Source of the DNA: an uncultured Tolumonas sp.
GTDB taxonomy: Bacteria; Pseudomonadota; Gammaproteobacteria; Enterobacterales; Aeromonadaceae
Reading direction: 5' to 3'
NCBI GenBank assembly: GCA_903931645.1
Contig: CAIZDF010000491.1
Coordinates: 1-7,619 of the forward strand
Length of the DNA: 7,619 nt
Made by a program: the position numbers and the translations under genes. This document shows, piece by piece, positions 1-6,364 of this stretch. Under the pieces are notes generated by a model that had not been told where the DNA came from, searched no databases, and was given only the letters and a program-made list of their open reading frames with translations. Position 1 is the first letter of the stretch. Each line of letters begins with the position of its first letter.

Positions 1-824
1 CATTCTGGTAGCTGGTCATATTCACGAAGAATTTCGATGAGCTCTTCTGGATAACAACCTTTCACAGCAGGATCAAGGAATGCGCGATTGAAGAACAAAT
101 CAGCAGCAAACGAAGCTTTCAAGTCTGCAGGGTTTGAAGACCGCGGATAGGATGGCGTCAGATTCAATACAATCCCGATCTTGCCAGACAATGAGAGCGC
201 ACGGTAACGTTTCACGGCAGAACTGTGCGCCAGCATCATGTGATAAGCCACTTGTGCTGCGCGTTTGAAATCGACCTGATTCGGGTAATGGAAGTCATAT
301 AGATACCCCCCTTCCACGACCACGACCGGTTCATTGAATGTCATCCAACAAGCAACACGATCGCCAAACAGGTTGAAACAGATTTCCGCGTATTCAGCGT
401 AAGCATCAACGGTAGCTCGATTTTCCCATCCACCCAGCTCTTGCCAATACATCGGCATATCAAAATGAAAGAGCCCAATAAATGGTTTGATGCCTTTCGC
501 TAATAATTCATCAATCACATTGTTATAGAAGGCAACCGCTTCTTGGTTAATGTTTTTACCATCCGGCATTAAACGAGCCCAAGAAATGGAGGTTCGGAAA
601 CTGTTGTGTCCTATTTGCTCCATAAGCGCGATATCATCTTTATATCGCTCATAAAACATTGAGGTATCAGCAGGGCCAATCTGATTGTGAAAACGATTTG
701 GTTCCGTTTTAAACCAGTGATCCCAAATTGTTGGTGCTTTACCACCCTGTGTTGCGGCGCCTTCTGATTGAGCTGCTGATGACGCACTTCCCCACCAAAA
801 CCCCTCAGGGAATTTATGTTGCAT
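1..824 (-). CDS. 6-phospho-beta-glucosidase, GH1 family (N-terminal 274 residues; 3' end off the window)
   Basis: Likely hydrolyses the 6-phospho-beta-disaccharide delivered by the adjacent PTS to glucose 6-phosphate plus glucose or aglycone in the cytoplasm. The frame is open from ATG at 824 to the left edge with no stop. It begins MQHKFPEGFWWGSASSAAQ, a standard GH1 opening, and has the glycone-binding Gln19 in AAQSEG, His120 in HFDMP, and MTFNEP with the acid/base Glu165. The nucleophile (ENG motif, usually near residue 370) would lie outside; the family is about 470-490 residues, so a little over half is present. A purine-rich GAGGAAAGG lies just before the ATG. It is the third gene of an EIIB-EIIC-GH1 operon, 57 bases after the EIIC stop. 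No signal peptide is present, fitting a cytoplasmic phospho-glycosidase. A 6-phospho-beta-galactosidase is possible; the PTS context favours the glucosidase. Confidence 0.95.
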   Translation of the reverse strand, partial: MQHKFPEGFWWGSASSAAQSEGAATQGGKAPTIWDHWFKTEPNRFHNQIGPADTSMFYERYKDDIALMEQIGHNSFRTSISWARLMPDGKNINQEAVAFYNNVIDELLAKGIKPFIGLFHFDMPMYWQELGGWENRATVDAYAEYAEICFNLFGDRVACWMTFNEPVVVVEGGYLYDFHYPNQVDFKRAAQVAYHMMLAHSSAVKRYRALSLSGKIGIVLNLTPSYPRSSNPADLKASFAADLFFNRAFLDPAVKGCYPEELIEILREYDQLPE

Positions 825-843
825 TAACCTTTCCTCATTAAAT

Positions 844-875
844 CTGGCTGCAAGCCGCATATTGCCCGCAGCCAG
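844..875 (-). other. Intercistronic hairpin between EIIC and GH1 genes
   Basis: A perfect 8-bp inverted repeat, CTGGCTGC / GCAGCCAG, encloses a 16-base loop that could itself form a short GCA/TGC stem. It fills most of the 57-base gap between the EIIC stop and the GH1 start. On the coding strand it is followed by ATTTAATGAGG, with no run of T, so it is not a classic terminator. An mRNA-stabilising or processing element that sets relative expression of transporter and hydrolase is the likeliest reading, but that is inference. Confidence 0.55.
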
Positions 876-881
876 TAATAC

Positions 882-2213
882 TTAAGCCTGACTAGGTGTT
901 GCGCTCATGTCTTCATCTTCTACTTGAGCATTCTCTGTATCCTGTTGCAGCAGCGTTTTTTCATAAGCGCGCACGAATGGGTAATACATCAATGCAGCAA
1001 CGGCCATACAGATGAAGCACATGATGACGGGACTTAATGCCCAATTGGTAGACCATGCTGCGCCAATCGGAGCCGGAGTCGTCCAAGCCGTCAACATGAC
1101 AACTTTAGCCACTAAATCAAATTTAACCGCAAACCAAGCCAGAACCGCATTGACCATTGGGATCAGGATAAATGGCAGGAAAAAGATAGGATTCATGATG
1201 ATCGGGGCACCAAATAAGATTGGTTCATTGATATTGAACAAACCAGGCACCACACCCATACGAGCAATAGTCCGCAGATGAACAGCCCGGCTGCGCATAA
1301 GCAGAAATGCCAGTGGTAAAGTAGAACCAACGCCACCGATAAACAGAAAATGATCCCAGAAAGCAGGCAAGAAGGTATGCGGTATTGGTTGGCCGGCAGC
1401 CAGTGCTGCTTGGTTCGCAGCTAAATTTGCCAACCAGAACGGGTTCATGATGCCTGTTACGATCATGGTGCCATGAATACCCGCAAACCAGAGCACCTGA
1501 CAAACCAGGAGTGCCAGTAATACAGCCGGCAAGCTATCAGAGGCTGCGACAAGAGGCTTCAGCATATGCATGATTGCCTCGGGCAAAATCATGCCCGTTG
1601 TGTGTTGTAGCCATAGATTTAACGGATGTAGAGTTAAAATAATAACCAGAACCGGGATTAACACTTCAAATGAACGTGCCACCCCAGTTGGAACTTGGTC
1701 AGGCAAGCGAATAGTAATATTGTTACGCTTCAGCCAGGCATAAACTTCCGTTGCATAGATAGAGCATATCAACGCAGTAAAAATACCTTGGCCTGAGAAA
1801 TATTGTGTAGATATGGCGCCATCTTTATAGGGTGCAGCTACCAACATAAATGACATCAGTGAGAGTAGCCCAGTCGTGATGGGGTCTAATGAATACTGAC
1901 GACCTAAACTTGATGCAACGCCGACAGAAATGAAGATCGTCATCAACCCCATGCTCATGTTGAATGGCAATAGGAGTTCATTACGATAGGTGGTTGAAAA
2001 ATCAAGCCAAGCCCGAGCAAACCCCCACGTCGTTTCATTTGAAATCGGAGGGAAAATGAATACCAACATGAAACTACCGACGATCATGAATGGTAATGCC
2101 GCAACGAAACCGTCACGGATAGACAGAACATAACGCTGTTGACCTAATTTTCCAGCTAATGGGCCGATTCGTTGTTCAATCAGACCGACTAGCATGTTAT
2201 AGAGTGAATTCAT
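882..2213 (-). CDS. PTS lactose/cellobiose-type transporter, membrane subunit EIIC
   Basis: Membrane channel that carries a beta-glucoside (probably cellobiose or another disaccharide) across the inner membrane while EIIB phosphorylates it. The 443 residues match the usual length for the family of E. coli ChbC and Bacillus EIIC. Several hydrophobic segments are visible, for example about 36-56, 87-101, 112-127, 184-199, 228-253, 288-306, 338-362 and 391-412. The substrate-site signatures are present: FAGIHGTM with His247, and GLFNINEPILFG with Glu330, corresponding to the His and Glu that contact sugar in the B. cereus ChbC structure. The C-terminal tail (about 420-443) is acidic and polar. 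An AGAGG lies seven bases before the ATG. The start is 27 bases after the EIIB stop, so the two are co-transcribed. EIIA is not fused and is not in the window. The family is certain; the substrate is inferred from the GH1 neighbour. Confidence 0.97.
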   Translation of the reverse strand: MNSLYNMLVGLIEQRIGPLAGKLGQQRYVLSIRDGFVAALPFMIVGSFMLVFIFPPISNETTWGFARAWLDFSTTYRNELLLPFNMSMGLMTIFISVGVASSLGRQYSLDPITTGLLSLMSFMLVAAPYKDGAISTQYFSGQGIFTALICSIYATEVYAWLKRNNITIRLPDQVPTGVARSFEVLIPVLVIILTLHPLNLWLQHTTGMILPEAIMHMLKPLVAASDSLPAVLLALLVCQVLWFAGIHGTMIVTGIMNPFWLANLAANQAALAAGQPIPHTFLPAFWDHFLFIGGVGSTLPLAFLLMRSRAVHLRTIARMGVVPGLFNINEPILFGAPIIMNPIFFLPFILIPMVNAVLAWFAVKFDLVAKVVMLTAWTTPAPIGAAWSTNWALSPVIMCFICMAVAALMYYPFVRAYEKTLLQQDTENAQVEDEDMSATPSQA

Positions 2214-2240
2214 CGTTTTTCCTCTTCCTTGCTAACGTAA

Positions 2241-2546
2241 TTAACTAATTAGAGATAAGGCGAAATCCAGTACCTTATCAGCGCGTTGCATGCCGTAATC
2301 CATCATGCCAATAGGTTCAACCTTGATACCTCGAGTGGCAGCTTTCGCCTGTAACTCAGGCTGCATGTATTTGATTTGAGGCCCGAGTAATACCACCTGA
2401 TATTTAGGCATTTGCTCGTCAAACTCCGAAGCACCAAACGCTTTTATCTCCGTAGCCAAACCCCGTTTCTCAGCTTCAACAACCATTTTTTTGACCAACA
2501 AACTGGTCGACATACCAGCAGAACAACACAACATAATTTTCTTCAT
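2241..2546 (-). CDS. PTS lactose/cellobiose-type phosphocarrier subunit EIIB
   Basis: Small cytoplasmic protein that takes phosphate from EIIA on a cysteine and passes it to the sugar bound by EIIC. The 101-residue product starts MKKIMLCCSAGMSTSLLVKK. Cys8, just before SAGMSTS, matches the phosphorylated cysteine of E. coli ChbB (LFCSAGMSTSLL). The VVLLGPQIKYM segment in the middle also matches ChbB. Of three in-frame ATGs (2576, 2552, 2546) the last is chosen: AGAGGA at 2553-2558 sits six bases upstream, leaves no spacing for 2552, and residues before this Met have no counterpart in the family. It is the first gene of the PTS operon, preceded by candidate CRP and repressor sites. An extra cysteine, Cys7, lies beside the active one. 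Confidence 0.96.
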   Translation of the reverse strand: MKKIMLCCSAGMSTSLLVKKMVVEAEKRGLATEIKAFGASEFDEQMPKYQVVLLGPQIKYMQPELQAKAATRGIKVEPIGMMDYGMQRADKVLDFALSLIS

Positions 2547-2552
2547 GATCAT

Positions 2553-2558
2553 TCCTCT
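2553..2558 (-). promoter_or_regulatory. Ribosome binding site deciding the EIIB start
   Basis: AGAGGA on the minus strand, six bases upstream of the ATG at 2546. It touches the alternative ATG at 2552 and lies inside the longer reading frame from 2576, so it supports the 101-residue product. Confidence 0.8.
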
Positions 2559-2567
2559 GTTTTTAAG

Positions 2568-2603
2568 TTGCCACACTATAGATCGAGCAAAGAACGCTTG
2601 AAA
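2568..2603 (-). promoter_or_regulatory. Candidate promoter of the PTS operon
   Basis: TATAGT at 2575-2580 is a 5/6 match to the -10 consensus. Seventeen bases upstream is a poor -35 (TTTCAA, 2598-2603). Initiation near 2568 would give a leader of about 21 bases and put the CRP site centre (2638.5) near -71, an accepted class I activation distance. The weak -35 is what a CRP-dependent promoter would show, and the palindrome at 2599-2612 would overlap it. No transcription start is known. Confidence 0.4.
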
Positions 2604-2612
2604 TCGATTTCA
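2599..2612. promoter_or_regulatory. Candidate LacI/GalR-family operator upstream of EIIB
   Basis: TGAAATCGATTTCA is a perfect 14-bp palindrome centred on CG, ending 53 bases before the EIIB start codon. Its shape (TGAAA ... TTTCA around a central CG) is that of LacI/GalR-family operators such as the AscG-type site TGAAACCGGTTTCA. Lying over the proposed -35 region, it would block RNA polymerase, with a beta-glucoside or its phosphate as probable inducer. The repressor gene is not in the window. Family assignment is inference from the palindrome alone. Confidence 0.6.
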
Positions 2613-2627
2613 TAATCTTAAGTGAGC

Positions 2628-2649
2628 AATTGTGATAATGATCACTTAG
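2628..2649. promoter_or_regulatory. CRP (cAMP receptor protein) binding site
   Basis: TGTGA-TAATGA-TCACT, centred at 2638.5, matches the two-arm consensus TGTGA-N6-TCACA with one mismatch in the core arms; over the 22-base consensus I count 15 matches. It is 92 bases upstream of the EIIB start, the right region for class I activation of the PTS operon, and CRP control of a secondary sugar operon is expected. A slightly larger inverted repeat (AAGTGA at 2620-2625 with TCACTT at 2642-2647) overlaps it. Confidence 0.75.
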
Positions 2650-2678
2650 AAATTTATCTGTTATTGATATCCGATAAA

Positions 2679-2766
2679 ATAAAAAACACAATGCATTGTT
2701 ATATAAGAATTTATTTTTAGTTTTACATTTAGTGAGTCAAATGAAACTAAAATATAAAAAACACAA
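2679..2766. repeat. Pair of 13-bp direct repeats in AT-rich intergenic DNA
   Basis: ATAAAAAACACAA occurs exactly at 2679-2691 and 2754-2766, 75 bases apart. TAAAAT lies close before each copy (2675-2680 and 2748-2753), and the surrounding DNA is very AT-rich. The repeats may simply reflect A-rich composition or may be bent or UP-like DNA upstream of the PTS promoter. Confidence 0.4.
2688..2699. promoter_or_regulatory. 12-bp palindrome of unknown function
   Basis: ACAATGCATTGT is a perfect 12-bp palindrome 142 bases upstream of the EIIB start, just beyond the CRP site and within AT-rich DNA. It could bind a dimeric regulator, but I do not recognise the motif. Confidence 0.35.
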
Positions 2767-2772
2767 AAACAA

Positions 2773-2791
2773 AGGCATCGATTTCAAATCG
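2773..2791. promoter_or_regulatory. Possible auxiliary operator, with overlapping inverted repeat
   Basis: The ten bases ATCGATTTCA (2777-2786) repeat exactly part of the palindromic operator at 2599-2612. Read on the minus strand, 2773-2786 matches 11 of the 14 operator positions. Overlapping it, CGATTT-C-AAATCG (2779-2791) is itself a perfect inverted repeat about a single base. The copies are 174 bases apart, so a looping auxiliary operator is plausible. Confidence 0.4.
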
Positions 2792-2854
2792 TAGTGTTTA
2801 AAGTCCTATCGCGAATGTTAACCATGAAAATAAATATGCGGTGAGGTTGTATGA

Positions 2855-2947
2855 ATGAAGTCGTTCCAAATGACGGGACTGTATTGGTTCGCTTTATTTG
2901 CAACAGAACAGCTGACTAAAGAAGAGGGTTACTTAAGAGATAAGTGA
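2855..2947 (+). CDS. Possible 30-residue small protein (unrecognised)
   Basis: This is the only candidate plus-strand gene in the window. An ATG at 2855 follows GTGAGGT (2841-2847) at seven bases' spacing, a good ribosome binding site. The product begins MKSFQMTGLYWFALFATEQ and ends in a charged stretch, TKEEGYLRDK, before TGA. I do not recognise it. It has a short aromatic segment (GLYWFALFA) too short for a confident membrane helix, and no cysteine. About 20 bases after the stop lies a hairpin ending in TTTT that could terminate a plus-strand transcript, which makes the arrangement look like a small transcription unit. No convincing promoter was found: TTTACA at 2722-2727 is a fair -35 but has no well-spaced -10. 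It may equally be chance or a gene remnant. Confidence 0.25.
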   Translation: MKSFQMTGLYWFALFATEQLTKEEGYLRDK

Positions 2948-2968
2948 CAAAAACAAGATAGTGGAATC

Positions 2969-3001
2969 AATCCAGAGCCGGGAGCCCCAGCGCTGGATTT
3001 T
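2969..3001. terminator. Interrupted 12-bp hairpin, candidate transcription terminator
   Basis: AATCCAG (2969-2975) pairs with CTGGATT (2993-2999). Inside, GC (2977-2978) pairs with GC (2990-2991) and GGG (2980-2982) with CCC (2986-2988), separated by two single mismatches and closed by a three-base loop. The right arm runs into TTTT (2998-3001), so on the plus strand it resembles an intrinsic terminator with a short U-tract. On the minus strand it begins 48 bases after the binding-protein stop codon and would close that operon, although no T run follows immediately there (TTGTTTTTG comes about nine bases later). Confidence 0.55.
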
Positions 3002-3046
3002 AGACATGCTAATTGCGTGAATTTACTAACTAACTGAGCCTTACAG

Positions 3047-4333
3047 TTAAGGTGCCGTAGAATTGCTCTGACTAGGGGAAATTTCCGATTTTGAACTCAA
3101 TTTTTGCTGTGGCGTATACCAAGTGTTCAATCCTTGTTGTATCCGCTCCGCGGCAGCTTCTGGTGTCATTTTGCCTAACACAACAGCTTGTGTAACTTCA
3201 GCTAATCCATCCGTAAACGATGGCTGACCGCGAGACAAAAACTGAGCCCCGAGTCTGATGGTTGAATCGCAAGTATCTCGCCACCCCATCATGGTGCTCG
3301 CCACAGGATCTTTTAATTCAAAAAAATGGTTGGAAAGAGAGAAAAAACCGGGCACCGAATTGGAAAATAGCTCAGCAAATTCGGCTGATGCCATCCACTC
3401 GACCAGTTTCATCGCTGCTTCCTTATGTTTACTGGCCGTATTAATACCAATGCCCATATCAGTATGATCAGTGAAATAACAAGCATTGCCAGCTTTAGCG
3501 ACTGGCGGAGGGAATGCGCCAAAATTTACCTTCCCTGTAAACGAAGTAATAGCCCAAGAGCCAGCCACAATCATCGCCGCCTTGCCTGTAGCAAACGCAT
3601 CGACGGCTTTGGTTTCCGTTGCTTCGGCAGGGTTGCCCCCTATATACGGCGTCCAACGAGATAACTCTTTAAAGACATCAACATACGGTGCATCAGTAAA
3701 CCGTGCCTGGCCATTGACTAATGCCTGTCGTCCGTCTTCACCATGCCAATAATTCGGCCCGATATTTTGATACCCTAATTCCGATACCACCCAACTATCA
3801 TGAGCTGCAAATGCCAGCGGTAGATAGCGTCCATCCTGTTTTACTTTTTCTAGTACGGTAAAAAACTCAGCGCGGGTTTTCGGTGGTGTTAATCCAAGTT
3901 GCTTAAAAATATCTTTGTTGAAATAAAACCCCTGGATCACCGAAGCAATTGGTAAGCAAAAAGTTTGTGCTCCCGTATCTGTTTGCCAAGCTGCTTTTGC
4001 AAAACTGGGGAAATTCTCCATCCCCGGTAAATCGGTCAAATCAACTAAATGGCCTTGTTTAAACATTTGCAATGATTGGTCATAAGGCCGACAAGTAATG
4101 AGATCGCCAGCACTTCCATCGGCTAATCGTTTGGATAAACCTTGATCATATTCAGCCGAACGGATCGGCTGCAAACGCACGGTGATATCGGGATACTTGG
4201 CTTGGAATCGAGGCAAAAAACGCTCTTTCCATAGCATTTCATCATCAACTCGCCATGTTTCGAGAACCAGTTCCTCTGCTGCCGCGGCAAAGCAGCTCCC
4301 CCAGACTAGTAGGGCGCTCATAAATTTCCACAT
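3047..4333 (-). CDS. Extracellular (periplasmic) sugar-binding protein, family 1; orphan, paired with the MCP
   Basis: A solute-binding protein of the CUT1/family 1 type, which normally hands oligosaccharides to an ABC transporter. The 428 residues start with a signal peptide (about 1-19, cleavage likely after AAA before EELVLE). Then come the N-lobe strand LVLETWRV, a RFQAKYPDITV helix-strand about 42-52, the GKAAMIVAGSW signature at 250-260 and a C-terminal helix (EAAAERIQQGLNTWY). The tail (about 411-428) is Ser-rich and unstructured. Cys14 in WGSC is a poor lipobox, so a soluble periplasmic protein is favoured. AGGGG, six bases before the ATG, overlaps the MCP stop codon; the genes are nine bases apart and probably translationally coupled. 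No permease or ATPase gene adjoins it, so a sensory role presenting sugar to the chemoreceptor is inferred. The ligand is unknown; cello-oligosaccharides are suggested by context. Confidence 0.93.
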   Translation of the reverse strand: MWKFMSALLVWGSCFAAAAEELVLETWRVDDEMLWKERFLPRFQAKYPDITVRLQPIRSAEYDQGLSKRLADGSAGDLITCRPYDQSLQMFKQGHLVDLTDLPGMENFPSFAKAAWQTDTGAQTFCLPIASVIQGFYFNKDIFKQLGLTPPKTRAEFFTVLEKVKQDGRYLPLAFAAHDSWVVSELGYQNIGPNYWHGEDGRQALVNGQARFTDAPYVDVFKELSRWTPYIGGNPAEATETKAVDAFATGKAAMIVAGSWAITSFTGKVNFGAFPPPVAKAGNACYFTDHTDMGIGINTASKHKEAAMKLVEWMASAEFAELFSNSVPGFFSLSNHFFELKDPVASTMMGWRDTCDSTIRLGAQFLSRGQPSFTDGLAEVTQAVVLGKMTPEAAAERIQQGLNTWYTPQQKLSSKSEISPSQSNSTAP

Positions 4334-4339
4334 ATCATT

Positions 4340-4344
4340 CCCCT
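4340..4344 (-). promoter_or_regulatory. Ribosome binding site of the binding protein, overlapping the MCP stop
   Basis: AGGGG on the minus strand, six bases from the ATG at 4333. It shares two bases with the TAG stop of the MCP (4343-4345). This supports the chosen start and suggests translational coupling, so receptor and binding protein would be made together. Confidence 0.75.
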
Positions 4345-6322
4345 AAACGTTGAAATGCGCGATGAGAGCCTGCTGCCGATCAGCAAGTTCTGCCAAAACT
4401 TCACTGCTATTCGCCGATGCAATTGATGCTTGTTCCGTTTCGTAAGCCACATCAGCGATACCGGCCACATGCTGAGCAACACCTTGGCTCACCGATATTT
4501 GTTCTCCCGCTGCATAGGCCACTTGATCGGCAATCTCTTTAATCGCATTCATACGCAAAGCAATATTTTCCAGCGCACGTTCGGTTTCTCTTGTTTGATG
4601 CACACTCAACTGAGTTTGTTCGTGACTGCGTGCCATAACGGCTGCCACTTCACAACTACAGTTTTGCAGATTAAGGATCATGGTCTGGATCTCTTGTGTG
4701 GCCCCTTGCGATCGGGTCGCCAACGCTCTGACCTCATCAGACACCACGGCAAACCCTCGTCCGGCATCCCCGGCCCGGGCCGCTTCAATCGCGGCGTTCA
4801 ATGCAAGCAAATTTGTTTGCTCTGCAATGCCACGGATCACATCTAAGATATTGCCAATATTGCTACTGAAACCCGCTAATTTATGCGTGATCAGCACCGC
4901 CTCTGAAATTTCAGTCGCCAACTGCTCAATACCATGCCGATTATCCAGAACAATACTCATCCCCCGTTGGCTTTCACTATTAGCAAAATCGACTTCACTT
5001 CTAGCATGCTCGCTTGAACGGGCCACTTCTGTCGCACTTGATTCAAGTTCTGAGATAGCAGCAGCGACTTGATCAGTTTGCTTTTTCTGCTCCTGAACTC
5101 TGGCCATAACCAACGCACTAATATTTGACGTATTTTGTGTCTCGTGTACTAGGTTTTCTGATCCATTTTGAATTTCGACCAGCAATCCATTCGTATTGTG
5201 GGCTAATTGATCAATCGAGTTGGCGAGCTCACCTAATTCATTTTTTGCCCGGTAGTTAATACGTAACGTCATGTCACCTTTGGCCATTAAGGCCAAAATT
5301 TCATTCATGCGAACCAGAGGAATTTGAATACTCCGCTCCGTACTCCAGGCAATAACAAGCGCTACCGCTGCGGAAAAACACGAAACCACCACAATCCAAA
5401 AACTAGCGCTTTGAACTGCCGCATCCGCACTTTGCCTATCGACTTGCATGCTCTGATTACTAATGGATATGAGTTTGTCTAATGCCAATCCAAGTTGTTT
5501 GGCTGACGTGTCTTGTTGAGTTTGTAAAACCAGCATTTGTTGGCTGATCACCTGATCACGGGACAACGCTTCAATGAGCCCTTGTTCTCCAAATACCAAC
5601 TGCGGAATACGTTGTACATGCCGGGTAAATCTGGCTTTTACATCATCAGGAACCGAGATCCTCGCCAAACGCTGGTTGGCTATTTCAATATCCTTCGCCA
5701 GCACCAACTGCAGGGCCGGCAGATCGCTCTTTGAATCAGCACGCTGAATCATCTTCAGGTCGCGAGCGATACCACTGGTGATCAACTCCGCTTTATTCTG
5801 TAAAGAACGTTGCGTCGCAGTAAAATGCAACAACAAATCCGCCGCTGAACGATAGTTATCATCGAGTTGTAAAAAGTCGCTACGCATTTGCGCTAGCTTT
5901 TGCGCTAACGTCGCCGCTTCTTCGTGCAGCCCCATCAATTGTTCCGAAATGGTAAAGAGTTGCGGAGCCTCATGAGTTACTTGCTGCAACTGTTTTGTAC
6001 TTTCAGGATCGAGAGTCAATGCTGTGAAATCGTGGATAGACTGATCATAACGCGCTTTCTCTTGAGCAAAGCTCTGTCGTAAGTGAGGAAAAACAGATAA
6101 ATCCCAACTCGCTAAATACGCCAAGGTATTCCGATCAGCGGCCATCAAGGCTTCACGCAAACGACTGGCGTTTAATGTCAGAGGCGTCGCCACCTCTGTA
6201 ACCTGACGAAACCGACCATGAATGCTCATGGTTTTCACATAACTGATAACACCAAGAAACAGTAACAACAGCAGGAGAAATGCGAAGCCCAATCGAATAC
6301 GTTGCACAATTGAAATTGTCAT
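4343..6322 (-). CDS. Methyl-accepting chemotaxis protein with large helical periplasmic sensor domain
   Basis: Inner-membrane chemoreceptor controlling CheA through CheW. The 659-residue product begins [22 protein letters not shown]1 is about 11-29 and TM2 about 306-327 ([20 protein letters not shown]). The intervening periplasmic region of about 275 residues is predicted helical by eye and is double the size of a Tar/Tsr domain, which suggests a helical bimodular (HBM-like) sensor as in McpS or TorS. A HAMP region follows (about 328-381), then the cytoplasmic coiled coil with the conserved hairpin tip at 501-532 (starts [18 protein letters not shown]). It ends HFNV without a CheR/CheB pentapeptide tether. 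The start at 6322 is preferred over ATG 6379: GGAGG lies nine bases upstream, the product opens like other MCPs, and 6379 lies inside the GH3 terminator stem. It heads a two-gene operon with the binding protein. Confidence 0.97.
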   Translation of the reverse strand: MTISIVQRIRLGFAFLLLLLLFLGVISYVKTMSIHGRFRQVTEVATPLTLNASRLREALMAADRNTLAYLASWDLSVFPHLRQSFAQEKARYDQSIHDFTALTLDPESTKQLQQVTHEAPQLFTISEQLMGLHEEAATLAQKLAQMRSDFLQLDDNYRSAADLLLHFTATQRSLQNKAELITSGIARDLKMIQRADSKSDLPALQLVLAKDIEIANQRLARISVPDDVKARFTRHVQRIPQLVFGEQGLIEALSRDQVISQQMLVLQTQQDTSAKQLGLALDKLISISNQSMQVDRQSADAAVQSASFWIVVVSCFSAAVALVIAWSTERSIQIPLVRMNEILALMAKGDMTLRINYRAKNELGELANSIDQLAHNTNGLLVEIQNGSENLVHETQNTSNISALVMARVQEQKKQTDQVAAAISELESSATEVARSSEHARSEVDFANSESQRGMSIVLDNRHGIEQLATEISEAVLITHKLAGFSSNIGNILDVIRGIAEQTNLLALNAAIEAARAGDAGRGFAVVSDEVRALATRSQGATQEIQTMILNLQNCSCEVAAVMARSHEQTQLSVHQTRETERALENIALRMNAIKEIADQVAYAAGEQISVSQGVAQHVAGIADVAYETEQASIASANSSEVLAELADRQQALIAHFNV

Positions 6323-6331
6323 AATCTCATC

Positions 6332-6336
6332 CCTCC
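6332..6336 (-). promoter_or_regulatory. Ribosome binding site deciding the MCP start
   Basis: GGAGG on the minus strand, nine bases before the ATG at 6322. It lies inside the reading frame of the longer alternative from 6379 and supports the shorter 659-residue protein. Confidence 0.75.
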
Positions 6337-6364
6337 ATGAGCCAATACCGGGTAATTTTTTGTC

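Larger units (their letters stand above)
2577..3046. other. Intergenic regulatory region between the binding-protein and PTS operons
   Basis: About 470 bases with no substantial gene. From the binding-protein end it holds a hairpin (2969-3001), the possible small plus-strand ORF (2855-2947), a half-matching operator and inverted repeat (2773-2791), two 13-bp A-rich repeats, a 12-bp palindrome, the CRP site and the main operator. The stretch 2640-2860 is markedly AT-rich. I see no tRNA, rRNA or insertion sequence. Confidence 0.8.

Noticed and set aside
1225..1503. Minus-strand 92-codon frame inside EIIC
   Set aside because: It overlaps the EIIC gene in another frame and has a composition (many Cys, Ser, Tyr) typical of an off-frame translation.
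2547..2576. Upstream ATGs at 2576 and 2552 as EIIB starts
   Set aside because: The AGAGGA ribosome site lies inside the first and touches the second; the EIIB family starts at the MKKIMLCCSAG segment.
2851..2919. 22-residue frame starting at 2851
   Set aside because: GAGGT is too close to this ATG; the overlapping frame from 2855 is longer and correctly spaced.
4286..4297. Lipoprotein signal at WGSC (Cys14) of the binding protein
   Set aside because: The -3 position is Trp instead of Leu or similar, and an AAA-EE signal peptidase I site follows; a lipoprotein is not excluded but is less likely.
4430..5072. Plus-strand reading frames of 130-138 codons within the MCP gene
   Set aside because: They are antisense shadows of a strongly conserved receptor signalling region, with no ribosome site or recognisable product.
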